DNA from: Tretioscincus oriximinensis
Taxonomy: Eukaryota > Chordata > Lepidosauria > Squamata > Gymnophthalmidae
Length of the DNA stretch: 64,000 nucleotides
Direction of reading: 5' to 3'
Assembly (NCBI GenBank): GCA_022410635.1
Contig: JAJVDF010000418.1
Location: 796,983-860,982 of the forward strand
Below the pieces are notes generated by a model. It made no database searches and was not told the DNA's origin. It was given only the letters and a program-made list of their open reading frames with translations. The position numbers and the translations under genes were made by a program. This document shows positions 1 to 9,700 of the stretch, piece after piece (the first letter of the stretch is position 1; each line of letters begins with the position of its first letter).

Positions 1-34
1 TAGATGGCAAGTTTCCGACCGGCAGCCAGTTGTC

Positions 35-355
35 AACAATAACAAATGTCCAGCTTCCGTTTTTTTGGATATCAGTTATATTTCTGCCAGCTTTCATATG
101 CTGTTTTTTCACGAGTTCTTATTTTAAAGCTTGAATGACTAAAAGCTTTATAAACTTGCAGTAGCAATAGTCCCAGTAGCAGGCAGCTTCTTCAGCCTGG
201 CCTACGTGGGGCCCTGTCCTGCAGACTCCCAGTCTGCACCACAGCTAGTTGTGGATGGGAGGATGCCTTCTTAGCCAATTTGTGCTCAGTCTCACCCACA
301 GAAATATCTTTTCTGCTAACAGGAACTTGGTTGGGAGACCCATCTATAATCCACA
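35..355. repeat. Unclassified interspersed repeat, copy 1 (in APEX2 intron 1)
   Basis: This is one of four diverged copies of a repeat of about 300-400 bases; the others are at 29667-29990, 42215-42620 and 48125-48790. Shared blocks in order are a 'tatatttctgcc' segment, a 'ctgtttttt' block, a GC-rich block containing 'ggggccctgccctgcagact', a 'cagtcccacccacaggaaa' block, and an end near 'cccatctata'. I see no coding frame and no clear terminal repeats, so the class is unknown. It fills most of the visible part of APEX2 intron 1. Confidence 0.6.
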
Positions 356-576
356 ATAAGCTCCATTACAGAAAGAGTCTAAGGCCCGAGTGAATTGTTT
401 TTAGTCAGGTACCAAAAGCTATATATGTGTCTCTATATAAGTCTATATTTTAAAACTCTAATGTGACAGCATTAGAATTTAGTTACTATATCTGAGCCAA
501 AGATTTTATGTATCATGTCAAGTTTTGCTCCATCAGATATCAACACCCTTTTTCCAAATATGTTCTTCATTCTCAG

Positions 577-660
577 GAGACCTACTAGAGGAACCATTGG
601 CCATCATTGAGGGCTACAACTCTTATTTCAGTTTTAGTCGTACTCGCAGTGGTTACTCAG
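577..660 (+). CDS. APEX2: APEX2 exon 2
   Basis: The exon is preceded by 'ttctcag' and followed by 'gtaaggg'. It encodes EEPLAIIEGYNSYFSFSR and continues to SGYSG. It begins with the last two bases of an Arg-like codon split with the missing exon 1, and ends after one base of a Gly codon. Confidence 0.94.
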
Positions 661-3600
661 GTAAGGGACTGAGCAGGTAGACAGCCATCTGCTTGGGATG
701 GTTTAGTGAATCCTGCATTGAGCAGGAGGTTGGACCCGATGACCCTGGAAATCCCTTCCAACTATGATTCTACGAAATAGAAATAGACAAACCAAGTAAT
801 GCTGCAGATTTCTGAATGATGGCTTAGAAAACGATGATACTAGCAGCTGCAAGCTGATGAGCTCTTTCTATTGTTGGAGAAAAATATTTTTCCTTTTCTA
901 AAATGACTCTGCCATTGTAAGCACTACACTGGTCAGCTGAAAAGTTAGCAAGTCTTTCTGGTATGCCTTCTGCTGTAACAAGACCTTTGGGTATAGGACG
1001 GGATATAGGTACAAATAAATAAACCAATTCAATTTCAGATTAAACACGTAGCTTTTTCTTCTATCCAGATCTTGGAACAAACTGTCTTAAACCTCTTTTT
1101 GTGCAGGTGTTGCAACATTCTGCAAAGTTCAAGCCACCCCAGAAGCTGCAGAGGAGGGCCTGTCTGGGCTCTCCACCAAGCACGATGGAGCAGTCGGTTA
1201 CTATGGAGACACAGGGGACTTCACACCAGAGGAGCTGCAGGCTTTGGACAGTGAGGGAAGGACTCTCATCACCCGGCATCATATTTGGTAATCACAGGAA
1301 GTGGGGTGGAACTTGTTGCTGGCATTGGCACAACAATAAATCAAGGCCCTACACAATGAATGAATGAATGGATATTTCTATCCTGCTGAATACCCAAAGG
1401 CCTCAAAAGCTGCCTAAGGCGAGGGAGACTGTTTCTTCAGCCAAAAGCTAGGGTAAAGTGCATCTTCACCAGATGTTTGAATGTATAGAATAAATGTGCC
1501 AAGTGCACCTCAGAGGGATAGCTATTCTATAATCTAGAGAGCTATCATCAAGAAGGCCTTCTCAAGTTCCTACCCTTTTAACTACCAAGCGAACAGGCAA
1601 GAGAACATCAACAGATTTTAAGGCCCAGGCAGGTATATACAGGAGGAGGCATTTCCACATCTCTTAGCTTCAGGGGAAGAAATTCCAGAATTCTAGAAGC
1701 TTATGGTATTGAGCACACACTCATGAATTCTGCCTGGTAGGCAAATGATCATAGAGGAACATTTAGTGCAAAATACAGGTAAACACTTGGCCATTCCCCC
1801 CATCCCCCTGTTGCTTATCTATGCTTATGGTTATTTTATATTTTCTGGGTGGGTTTCATCAGTGTTTGCTTTGTATTTTTTATCCTTTACACTGCTGAAC
1901 CTCCTACACACCAAGTGTCAAACAGAACTCTCCAGTACACACAAGTTCCCCCTACTAAGCTCCTATTAGTTTTCTTATAACCATGGAATCATAGAACCGT
2001 AGAGTTGGAAGGGACCTATAGTGTCATGGGGTCCCTCCCTCTGTTCAGTGTAAGATTCAATAAACTGCCCCAGACAGGGTCTCATGCATACAGTCTTTTT
2101 GAAACCAAGTGGAGGAACTTGAGATTTAAAGGTTTTATTTGTGTTTGTTTCCTCTCTTCAGCACATCACAGCAGCAGGAGACAACACTGACAGTAATCAA
2201 CGTGTATTGCCCTTGTGCAGACCCCGAAAAGCCAGAACGTGGTGATTTCAAGCTACAGTTCTACCGCCTTCTAGAAGCCCGTGCCAAAGCCCTCCTTAAA
2301 GCTGGAGGGTATGTATTCCTGGCTTCGTCAGCTTATGTAGTAAATATACTAAGTAGGGCTGGCCTGTGGATTGCTGGGAAGAGGGTATAAAAGTGGGATC
2401 AAAGCCATTGCAGAAAGAGAAGCTGTACTCATATAAAAGAACATAAGAGGAGCCCTGCTGAATCAGAGCCCATCTAGTCCAGCATTCTCACATAGTGCGC
2501 CACCGATTGTACCTGGGCAGTATGGAACGCCCTGCAAATGGCATTTCAGGAATATTGCCTGTTACTCAAACTCGGAGGCAGTATCAAGACATCCATCCTA
2601 GTAGCTGTTTATACCCTTGGCTTCCATGAACTTGTCTAATCTCGTCTTAATGCTATCCAGACTGCTAGCTACCGCCTTCTCTTCTGGAAGTAAGTTCCAC
2701 ATGCCGATGACCTTCTGGGTGAAAAAATACTTTCCTTTGTCTGTCCTCTTGGTTGATTAAAATGTTAACTGGCCATTTTTGTGGTAGGTCTTATTGTGGG
2801 TTGTATCTGAAATAGGGCATTGCTATCCAAATAAGAACATAAGAGGAGCCCTGCTGAATAAGGCCAGAGCCTATCTAGTCCAGCGTTCTGTCGCACACAG
2901 TGTCCCATCAATTGCACCAGGACAGTCTAAAACAAGAAGGCAAAATCTTCACCTGTTCTCGACACTCTGCAAATACTGCCTGTTGCTCCATCTCGGAAGC
3001 AGTATCAAGACATCCAAGCTAGTATGAAATGGGGCTCACCATATTCTGCCATAAGAATGGTAGACCCCTATTTCAAGATACTGTATATCCCATAATAAAG
3101 TCTTATATAAAATGAGCCTTAATGACTTTTTGTTGTTTCTTAATCAGAAATAATTACCAGTACTAATAAATGACACCTATGATTGTATTGGGAAAATCTA
3201 CTCAATAAAACTGGAAGCTGCTTGGTGAAGAAGAGAAACCTAGCTGAGAATCACTGTTAGTTTAGCAAAGTTGTTGATGTGACTATATGTAGCAAAGTGA
3301 GTCTGGAAATAACAACAGCTCACAGGTACAAAATGGGAATTTCCTATCACCTTGCAAACTTTGCTCACTAGAACGGCTGAACAATTAGATTTAGAAGACT
3401 ACCCACTGTTCAATTTTTTTCATCCTAAACTAATATACGTGGCTTTCTAGTTAGAATTTCATCAGATACACGTGTGACTTTTGTATGTAGTTACCCACAA
3501 ATGTGAATATGGGCTTCTTTCGGCTGTTAGCCTTGGATTTGTTTTCTTTTGTCTTCTAGTCATGTGATTATCTTGGGAGACATCAACACAGCACATAAGC

Positions 3601-5487
3601 CCATTGACCATTGTGACCCAGGAGATTTGGTGAGCAAATTTATACGCCCCGTTTCCATCAACTACCCTCTTGTTGATGTGTTCATTGTGACTACACCATA
3701 TTATGCCTAATGTGCCTAATAATGTGAGCTTCACTTTCTACATCACAGGAACTTGGATCAATGAGACTTTGAAGTCCTCTTGAGTTATTTTATTTATTTA
3801 GAAACTTATATCCTGCCCTGCAACAAAGGTCCCAGGGCAGGTAACAGAAAATTAAAAGCAATATAAAATTAAAAACAAAATTAAAAACACATTAGTAAAA
3901 TATGTAAAAGAGCCATAACCTTCCATCCTGGCATGGGTGGGCAAGAGGGGTTGTGATCTGGGTAGGAAGGGGGTGTGATCTGGGTAGGAAGGGGGTGTGG
4001 TGTGGGTAGGAANNNNNNNNNNNNNNNNNNNNNNNNNNNNNNNNNNNNNNNNNNNNNNNNNNNNNNNNNNNNNNNNNNNNNNNNNNNNNNNNNNNNNNNN
4101 NNNNNNNNNNNNNNNNNNNNNNNNNNNNNNNNNNNNNNNNNNNNNNNNNNNNNNNNNNNNNNNNNNNNNNNNNNNNNNNNNNNNNNNNNNNNNNNNNNNN
4201 NNNNNNNNNNNNNNNNNNNNNNNNNNNNNNNNNNNNNNNNNNNNNNNNNNNNNNNNNNNNNNNNNNNNNNNNNNNNNNNNNNNNNNNNNNNNNNNNNNNN
4301 NNNNNNNNNNNNNNNNNNNNNNGGGGTGTGGTCTGGGTAGGAAAGGGGTGTGGTCTGGGTAGGAAAGGGGTGTGGTCTGGGTAGGAAGGGGTGTGGTCTG
4401 GGTAGGAAGGGAGTTTGGCCCTTGAGTGATGTTACAAATATTCAAGTGAGTCCTGGCAGAAAAAAAGGTTCCCTAACTTGGTTTAGATGTCTGTTTCTCT
4501 CATTTCTTTTATTTCTATTAGAATGCTTTTGGGGAACATCCTGGGCGCCACTGGCTGGACAATTTATTATGGGAACCTGGCAGAGAGTCCCAGCAAGAGA
4601 AATGCTTCGTTGACACCTTCCGTCTTTTGCACCCAAACCAGAATGATGCTTACACTTGCTGGACCAATGTGACAGGTTCCCGGCAGCTGAATTATGGCAC
4701 ACGTATTGACTACATCTTGGCAGATCGTACTCTGGCTCTGTCAGAGCTAAAGGATGCCCAGATAATGCCAGAGGTACTGGGCTCTGACCACTGCCCTGTG
4801 CTGGTGGAACTGAAAGGCTCCTGGAAGGGGGCTGCTCGCTGCCCACCTCTCTGTACTCGTTTCTTGCCTGAGTTTGCTGGCACCCAGCAGAAGCTCAGTC
4901 GCTTCCTGGTAAAGATGGAGAGGAATGGCCTTCTGGAGGAAAAGGGGCAGAAACGGACAAGGTCTGAGCTGTGTGCTGTGGGAAACCCCAAGAAGAAACA
5001 AGCAGGCGCAGTGCAAAAGGGGCAGGGTGACCTGCGCAACTTCTTCAAAGCTGGGAACTGCCGGTCTGGGGTCACGGGAGATGCCACATATCCTCTATTG
5101 GAAAGATCAGTAAAGGAGCCTCAAAAAGAAGCTCCCGTGGATTCTTCCGAAAGGTCACAAGACACACAGGGAACGAAAGAAATAAGCCAGGTCTGCACAG
5201 AAGGTTTGAAGAAGGTTATAGCTGTGGATCCAGGCAACAGAGAAGGTGTTAACTGCCAGAAAGACTTAGTTCCATCAAGGACAAATCCGTCTGCAATTCT
5301 GTGGCGGTCGCTGCTCTCTGGTCCTGCACGCCCACCAAACTGCAAGGCCCACAGGGAGCCCTGTGTTCTACGGACAGTTAAGAAACAAGGGCCAAATTTT
5401 GGACGGCGCTTTTATGTCTGCTCCCGGCCCCTAGGGAAGCCTTCAGATCCTCGTGCACGCTGTGATTTCTTTCTATGGGTCAGTTGA
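577..5487 (+). CDS. APEX2: APEX2, DNA-(apurinic or apyrimidinic site) endonuclease 2 (3' part, five coding exons)
   Basis: APEX2 is a nuclear and mitochondrial class II AP endonuclease with 3'-5' exonuclease and 3'-phosphodiesterase activity in base excision repair. Coding exons seen: 577-660, 1107-1287, 2162-2308, 3560-3629 and 4522-5487, all with GT/AG borders and compatible phases. Exon 1, encoding the start and the first metal-binding Glu, is upstream of the window. The exonuclease-endonuclease-phosphatase fold is marked by NVYCP (catalytic Tyr), LGDIN (Asp/Asn), RIDYIL (Asp) and GSDHCP (Asp-His). The C-terminal region has a PCNA-binding PIP box QGDLRNFF at 5023-5046 and a terminal zf-GRF domain with its Cys/His set (HREPCV, FYVC, RCDFFLW). 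Lengths agree with the human protein through the catalytic core. It converges on ALAS2, an arrangement also known in mammals. Identity is from remembered family sequence, not a search. Confidence 0.96.
690..780 (+). repeat. CR1 LINE 3' end fragment
   Basis: The segment reads through 'ggttggacccgatgaccc' and 'cccttccaactatgattcta'. This is the typical 3' terminus of sauropsid CR1 elements, which end in short ATTCTATG-type repeats. It lies in APEX2 intron 2 in the sense orientation. Confidence 0.75.
955..1025 (-). repeat. L2-type LINE 3' tail
   Basis: 'acctttgggtataggacggg' followed by a TAAATAAA tail is the 3' end of L2-group LINEs ('GGGCGGGATATAAAT...'), here tailing toward the right. It is small and diverged, so strand and class are tentative. 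Confidence 0.5.
1107..1287 (+). CDS. APEX2: APEX2 exon 3
   Basis: Acceptor 'tttgtgcag', donor 'gtaatc'. It encodes GVATFCK, EEGLSGLSTKHDG and FTPEELQALDSEGRTLITRH, matching the APE2 catalytic domain between the second and fourth exons. It ends two bases into a codon, which matches the phase of the next exon. Confidence 0.95.
1983..2110 (-). repeat. CR1 LINE 3' end fragment
   Basis: 'ggaatcatagaaccgtagag' and 'ttggaagggacc' are the reverse complement of the CR1 3' terminus. It sits about 50 bases before APEX2 exon 4. Confidence 0.75.
2162..2308 (+). CDS. APEX2: APEX2 exon 4
   Basis: Acceptor 'cctctcttcag', donor 'gtatgt'. It encodes TLTVINVYCPCADPEKPERG and FKLQFYRLLEARAKALLKAG, including the conserved NVYCP tyrosine. 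The first of several possible AG acceptors (CAG repeats follow) was chosen because it keeps frame and gives the same residue count as human between exons 3 and 4. The first seven residues (CTSQQQE) differ from the mammalian sequence. Confidence 0.92.
2425..3030 (-). repeat. Two CR1 LINE 3' fragments
   Basis: Two adjacent pieces (about 2425-2755 and 2834-3030) each begin 'aagaacataagaggagccct' and continue through 'gctgaat...catctagtccagc'. The first extends to 'gggtgaaaaaatactttcct', the reverse complement of the CR1 ORF2 C-terminal region (KYFFTQRV). They lie in APEX2 intron 4. Confidence 0.8.
3560..3629 (+). CDS. APEX2: APEX2 exon 5
   Basis: Acceptor 'tgtcttctag', donor 'gtgagc'. This 70-base exon encodes HVIILGDINTAHKPIDHCD and ends DPGDL, holding the catalytic LGDIN motif (metal- and substrate-contacting Asp and Asn). 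It ends in phase 0. Confidence 0.94.
3785..3845 (-). repeat. LINE (L2-type) 3' tail fragment
   Basis: 'ttattttatttatttagaaa' followed by 'cctgccctg...ggtcccagggcagg' is a reverse-complemented LINE tail just upstream of the minisatellite in APEX2 intron 5. Confidence 0.5.
3945..4412 (+). repeat. 22-bp minisatellite interrupted by an assembly gap
   Basis: Units resembling 'gtgtggtctgggtaggaagg' (about 22 bp) repeat on both sides of a run of 310 N (4013-4322). The array is in the last intron of APEX2, about 110 bases before the exon 6 acceptor. The gap length is probably an estimate, so true copy number is unknown. Confidence 0.9.
4522..5487 (+). CDS. APEX2: APEX2 exon 6 (last exon; PIP box and zf-GRF)
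   Basis: The acceptor is 'atttctattag'; the open frame runs to TGA at 5485-5487. The exon encodes HPGRHWLDNLL, the RIDYIL and GSDHCPV catalytic motifs, and CPPLCTRFLPEFAGTQQKLS. A low-complexity basic linker follows, then the PIP box and the zf-GRF domain ending FFLWVS. The linker between catalytic core and PIP box is poorly conserved, as is usual in this family. Confidence 0.96.
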   Translation, partial: NAFGEHPGRHWLDNLLWEPGRESQQEKCFVDTFRLLHPNQNDAYTCWTNVTGSRQLNYGTRIDYILADRTLALSELKDAQIMPEVLGSDHCPVLVELKGSWKGAARCPPLCTRFLPEFAGTQQKLSRFLVKMERNGLLEEKGQKRTRSELCAVGNPKKKQAGAVQKGQGDLRNFFKAGNCRSGVTGDATYPLLERSVKEPQKEAPVDSSERSQDTQGTKEISQVCTEGLKKVIAVDPGNREGVNCQKDLVPSRTNPSAILWRSLLSGPARPPNCKAHREPCVLRTVKKQGPNFGRRFYVCSRPLGKPSDPRARCDFFLWVS

Positions 5488-5925
5488 GGAAATCCATGAA
5501 TTGGAACACTCCCTCAGCTCCTTTGGGATCATGGACTCGTTTTAAAAGAAGCGGTTACCTGCTCTACCTCAGTTGCCTCTGCATTCCACTGAGCCTGCCG
5601 TGACCTTCAGAAGTAGCTTTGAATCACAACGGAATTCAGGGGAAAGGAACGTAGTGCACGGAGAAAGGTAGCTCCTTGGTGTTAGGACTAACGATGCCTA
5701 TAAGCATAGAAATAGACCCATACTACACTTTGTGTTAAAAGGTGCTAAAGCAACAGGCAACTTAACTCTGTTGAGAGTTACTGGAGCTCATTTAATATCA
5801 ATTGGAGAAGTTTGTAACTTCCTTTACAGGAATTGGCTGTTGGAACAGTGTTGCTAATGGGACACTTGTCTTATTTCTTTTTTTGAAAATCTACTTTTGA
5901 TAAAATAAACATTTTTATAGAGAAA
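5488..5925 (+). other. APEX2: APEX2 3' untranslated region
   Basis: The sequence after the stop carries a canonical AATAAA at 5904-5909, so the 3' UTR is about 430-440 bases. No repeat is evident in it. Confidence 0.75.
5904..5909 (+). terminator. APEX2 poly(A) signal AATAAA
   Basis: A canonical hexamer lies 417 bases after the stop, with a GT-rich stretch 'aatggtggggcctt' about 20 bases downstream. It is the only good candidate before the convergent ALAS2 3' end. Confidence 0.75.
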
Positions 5926-6767
5926 TGGTGGGGCCTTCTCAATGCATTCTCAGCGAGGAGAAAAAAACAGAATATCTTCAAAGTCTCTGGAAAAGAAAAA
6001 AATAAGACCAATTGGGAGTTAGGGTGGGTGGTCCCTTCCAATCCAAGTAGCTGTTTAGTAACGCTGATTGATTGTTTCTTCTTTCTACCGTGATGTGGTG
6101 GTGGGTGGATCCCACTGTAAGCACTTCCTGGTTGATTGCGTGCGCACGACCGTGCACTATTCCCATTGCCGTCTTCTGAGAAAGGCTAATCAACCTGGCA
6201 ATCTTCTATGGGAGCTTCCCCACGACATGATTTGCCTTGCTATTTTTAAAAAAAACATATTTACCATCTGCCCTCACCTACTTTAAAGCTTCCACACTGT
6301 TCTGACACGTACATTAGCAATCTCGTCGCAGGATGAGTCCCATAAGGCATTGCTCCACTTGCCCTACTACAATCGCCATCATTTTTTGTGAGCCTTCCTA
6401 TAGTCCCCAAGCATCCTCTGCAAGCTAAGAGCCAGTGAACATTTACATGTTGCCCTGAAGTCTTGCAAGATCTGCCAAGTTCACACTGCTGAATGACCCC
6501 ATGGAATTTGGATTTTACAAAATGCCCACTGTTGAATTGCACAAATTGCGTAGCTAGAAATTCTGTGACAATGGAACTTTTGATAGAGGGGATCACTGGA
6601 CATGTGGGAGTTTAATTTTAGAATCAAAAACAGATGTTTGGGTTGGATTTGGGTTGGGAAACATTCTGTTTAGCTGGCCTTATTTACTTACATTTATATT
6701 CTGCCCTTATACCCAAAGGTCTCAATTGGCCAGTAAAGAAATGCAAACACAGGTACAGCTGCATAAC
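5926..6767. other. APEX2-ALAS2 intergenic spacer
   Basis: About 860 bases separate the two convergent poly(A) signals. I see no gene and no clear repeat here; the short open frames on both strands have no recognisable protein similarity. Confidence 0.6.
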
Positions 6768-6773
6768 TTTATT
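6768..6773 (-). terminator. ALAS2 poly(A) signal AATAAA
   Basis: The plus-strand hexamer TTTATT is AATAAA on the minus strand. It is only about 70 bases after the stop codon, giving a very short 3' UTR. Confidence 0.75.
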
Positions 6774-9700
6774 GAATTCAATTATTTTCTTTTCACTTGG
6801 CAGTGTTCACACAGATAGGCCTGCTCCTTGTGGGGTGAGCTCTCAGGCACAAAGGGTGATATAGCGAGGACCCATATTGCCAAAATAATCTTTCTCCCAC
6901 TCGCTCATGAGGGCAAAGTGGAGCGGGCGGCGGCAGAAGTTGCATTCTGGGGAGGCTGAGGCCTGCAGAGGGAGGCCAACCTCCTGCCAAGCTACCAGAA
7001 GTTTCTCTGTAAAGGAAAGAAAGATGGGAATTAGAGGAGCTTTCGCTGTGATGAATGCTGACCGAACACCATACACACTTAAAAATGCCAAAATACTAAT
7101 AAAAATGACCAGCATATAGAAAAAGAATAGTCTGGTTATAATAGTCTTTCTTTCTTTCTTTTTTTTCTTTTCTTTTCTTTCTTTTTTTGTAATGTCCCAT
7201 TCATATGCATTAACAGAAACAATATCAATTAATTAAACAGTAAACTGTTACAATTGGTCTGTGTAACTGCATATTTTGAAGTTCTTGACACAACAATTGA
7301 ATAGAACAAGCAAAGAACACGGAAACAAAAAGCGAAAAATGATACAGTACGTGGTAGAAGAGTGCAGGTAAGTAGAATATACCCTGCCTTTCTCACCCGA
7401 AGGGACTCAAAGCAGCTTACAAGGTTATTTTTCACCCATCTACCTTCGACTTTGTGGTGGTGTCTAATAATCTACTTGTAAATCTTTGCTTTCAAACAGC
7501 TGGGTTGGTTTTATTCTTTTGTGGGATGAAGAAGAAGAACTGTGTTTTTATACTCACTTTTCTTATCTGAAGGGACTCAAAGCAGCTTACAAGCTATTTT
7601 TCACCTGAAGGATTACATTCTATCTTTCCCTTCACACTGAGATGATGGTAGCTATTAATATACTTCTGACTGCTTACTTTCGAACAGCTAGGTTGGCTGA
7701 AACTAAGGCCAGTAGAGGGTGCTCACCCCTTTTCACAGTAGACATATGGGCCTCGAACAACCTAGCCCTCTGTTGAAAGGCCTGTTCTTAACCTTTGCAT
7801 CACAATGCTGTGCCATAAGATGCCAAATAGTAATCCTAAAGCCAATGGTTCCATTAAAATTCAATGAAAGAAAGACTCCATGTGAGAGTTTAAGATGTTT
7901 ATCATTTACATAAACTTTATATAAATAATATAACTTTTTCCTCAGTGATTGTAGGGGCAGAAAAGGGAGATCAGGTTCATTTTTTAATTGTGTTTTTATA
8001 ACCTGTGAGAATCCAGGGTTTAGAGTGAGACAGAAATATAAATAAACTAGTTGATAAGCCAGTTGTAGAACATACACTTGTCTCTAGCATTCGGCACCTC
8101 AGAATGTGCTTCACACAAACCTCTGAAACTATGTGCCCCCCTTTCCTGGGGTGGTTTGTTAAGATCCCCCCCTGCAAGACCAACGGTACTGATAAAGGTT
8201 TTCTTCCTTTTCCCAGAGTACCAGTGTCGTTTCAGCACTTTGGGCAGTGCTTCTGAGACACATCTGGCTCTGGTGTTTTTTCAGTACACTGGACAGCTCT
8301 TGTTATGATCGAGATCTGGGAAAAATATATAGTAAGATAAGGTGACTATATAAATTGGAGACTCACCGACAAAGTAATCCATCATAGGTGGTGTGTGGTG
8401 TGGGGAAGGGGCCAGTCGCAGCAGTTCCTCGCCCCTAGGCACTGTTGGATAATTGATGGCTTGGACGTAGATGTTATACTTTGACAGAAGCAGGTCACAG
8501 AGTTGAGTGTTCAAGGCTGCATCCCCAACCTGAAGAGAATCAAAAGCGACTGAGGAAACAAAAGCTGGCTTCTGAATCTTTTCATGTCTGTGAAATTAGG
8601 AGGCTCCTGAATAACTTTTTTAAAAAAATGAATTGACGTAAGTGTAATTTAGGATTTGGTGAAGTGCTAGGGTAGCATAATATTCTTGCACAGATGTATT
8701 CTCCTACCCTTGCCACTAATTCAGAAAAAAAAAATAAGAATTTAATTTACTTTCCAAAACATTGCAAAGGCTGTTCTTATGCTCCCTTTCAATTCCGTTG
8801 TGATTCTACTAACATCCTGGGGAAAGCTGAGCGGAAAATTTCAGAGAGCTGAAAACTGGCTTGAGAAAGNGACATTTTGCAATTTTACCAGATTCTTTGG
8901 GGATGACCCCCTATTCCTAATGCCTTCTAATTATGGTTTGTGATATGCCAGTTATGAGATGATGGAATCACACTTAATGACTTCTGATAAAACAACAGAC
9001 CTACTTTCATTTCCAAAGATGAACCTAATAGTAAAAAAAATGGTTGCCTAAGTATAGGAAACTCGTGGTTCTGTAGTCCAGGAGTGGGCAACCCTTTTGG
9101 AGTCAAGAGCCATTTTGTGGCCACGACCCCTTCCTAGGGTGACCTGGGGGCTGCATGGCCATGCCCCTTTCCCAAGCCCCGCCCCTTCCCAAGACTTTTT
9201 CCCTTACCTTCCTTTTTCTTTCCTGCTTTTCTTCTCTCTCTTTTTCTTTCCTTTCAGGGTCTCAGACACAGTGCACACTAAGAGCAATTCTGGACATGAT
9301 CAGCAAGTGACTGCCGCCTGCCTGACTCGGCTGCCTGCCTGTGGTTGTGCCCAGCCACTGTGCGCCACGTGTCAACAGCAGTTTCCGGTCTGGCTGCTAT
9401 GCAGCGCCTGCGCACAGCCACAGTTAGGCAGCCAAGTCAGGCAGGCGGCAGTTGCTCGCTGCCGATGTCCGGAACTGTTCTTGGGGGGGTGCGCCTTGTC
9501 TGGATGATGCGGACATGGTGCATATCACCAAGATCAGTTCCGGACATTTTGAGGAGGTAAAACAGTAAATCTCCCCTCACCATCTCGGGTTCTTCTGGTG
9601 TGGTCAGAGCCACACTCAAGCAGCCAAAGAGATGCAGATGGCTCTAGAGTTGCAATTTCTGACCTATGCTCTAGTCAATATGGCGCCACAACGTTTGTTG

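Noticed and set aside
3852..4445. A 197-codon frame with internal undetermined residues
   Set aside because: It spans the assembly gap and the 22-bp minisatellite in an APEX2 intron.
4442..5345. Minus-strand open frames of 74-134 codons over APEX2 exon 6
   Set aside because: Shadows of the real coding exon on the opposite strand.
9097..9507. A 136-codon open frame
   Set aside because: It lies entirely inside the non-autonomous hAT-like element, spans its palindrome and shows no transposase motif.
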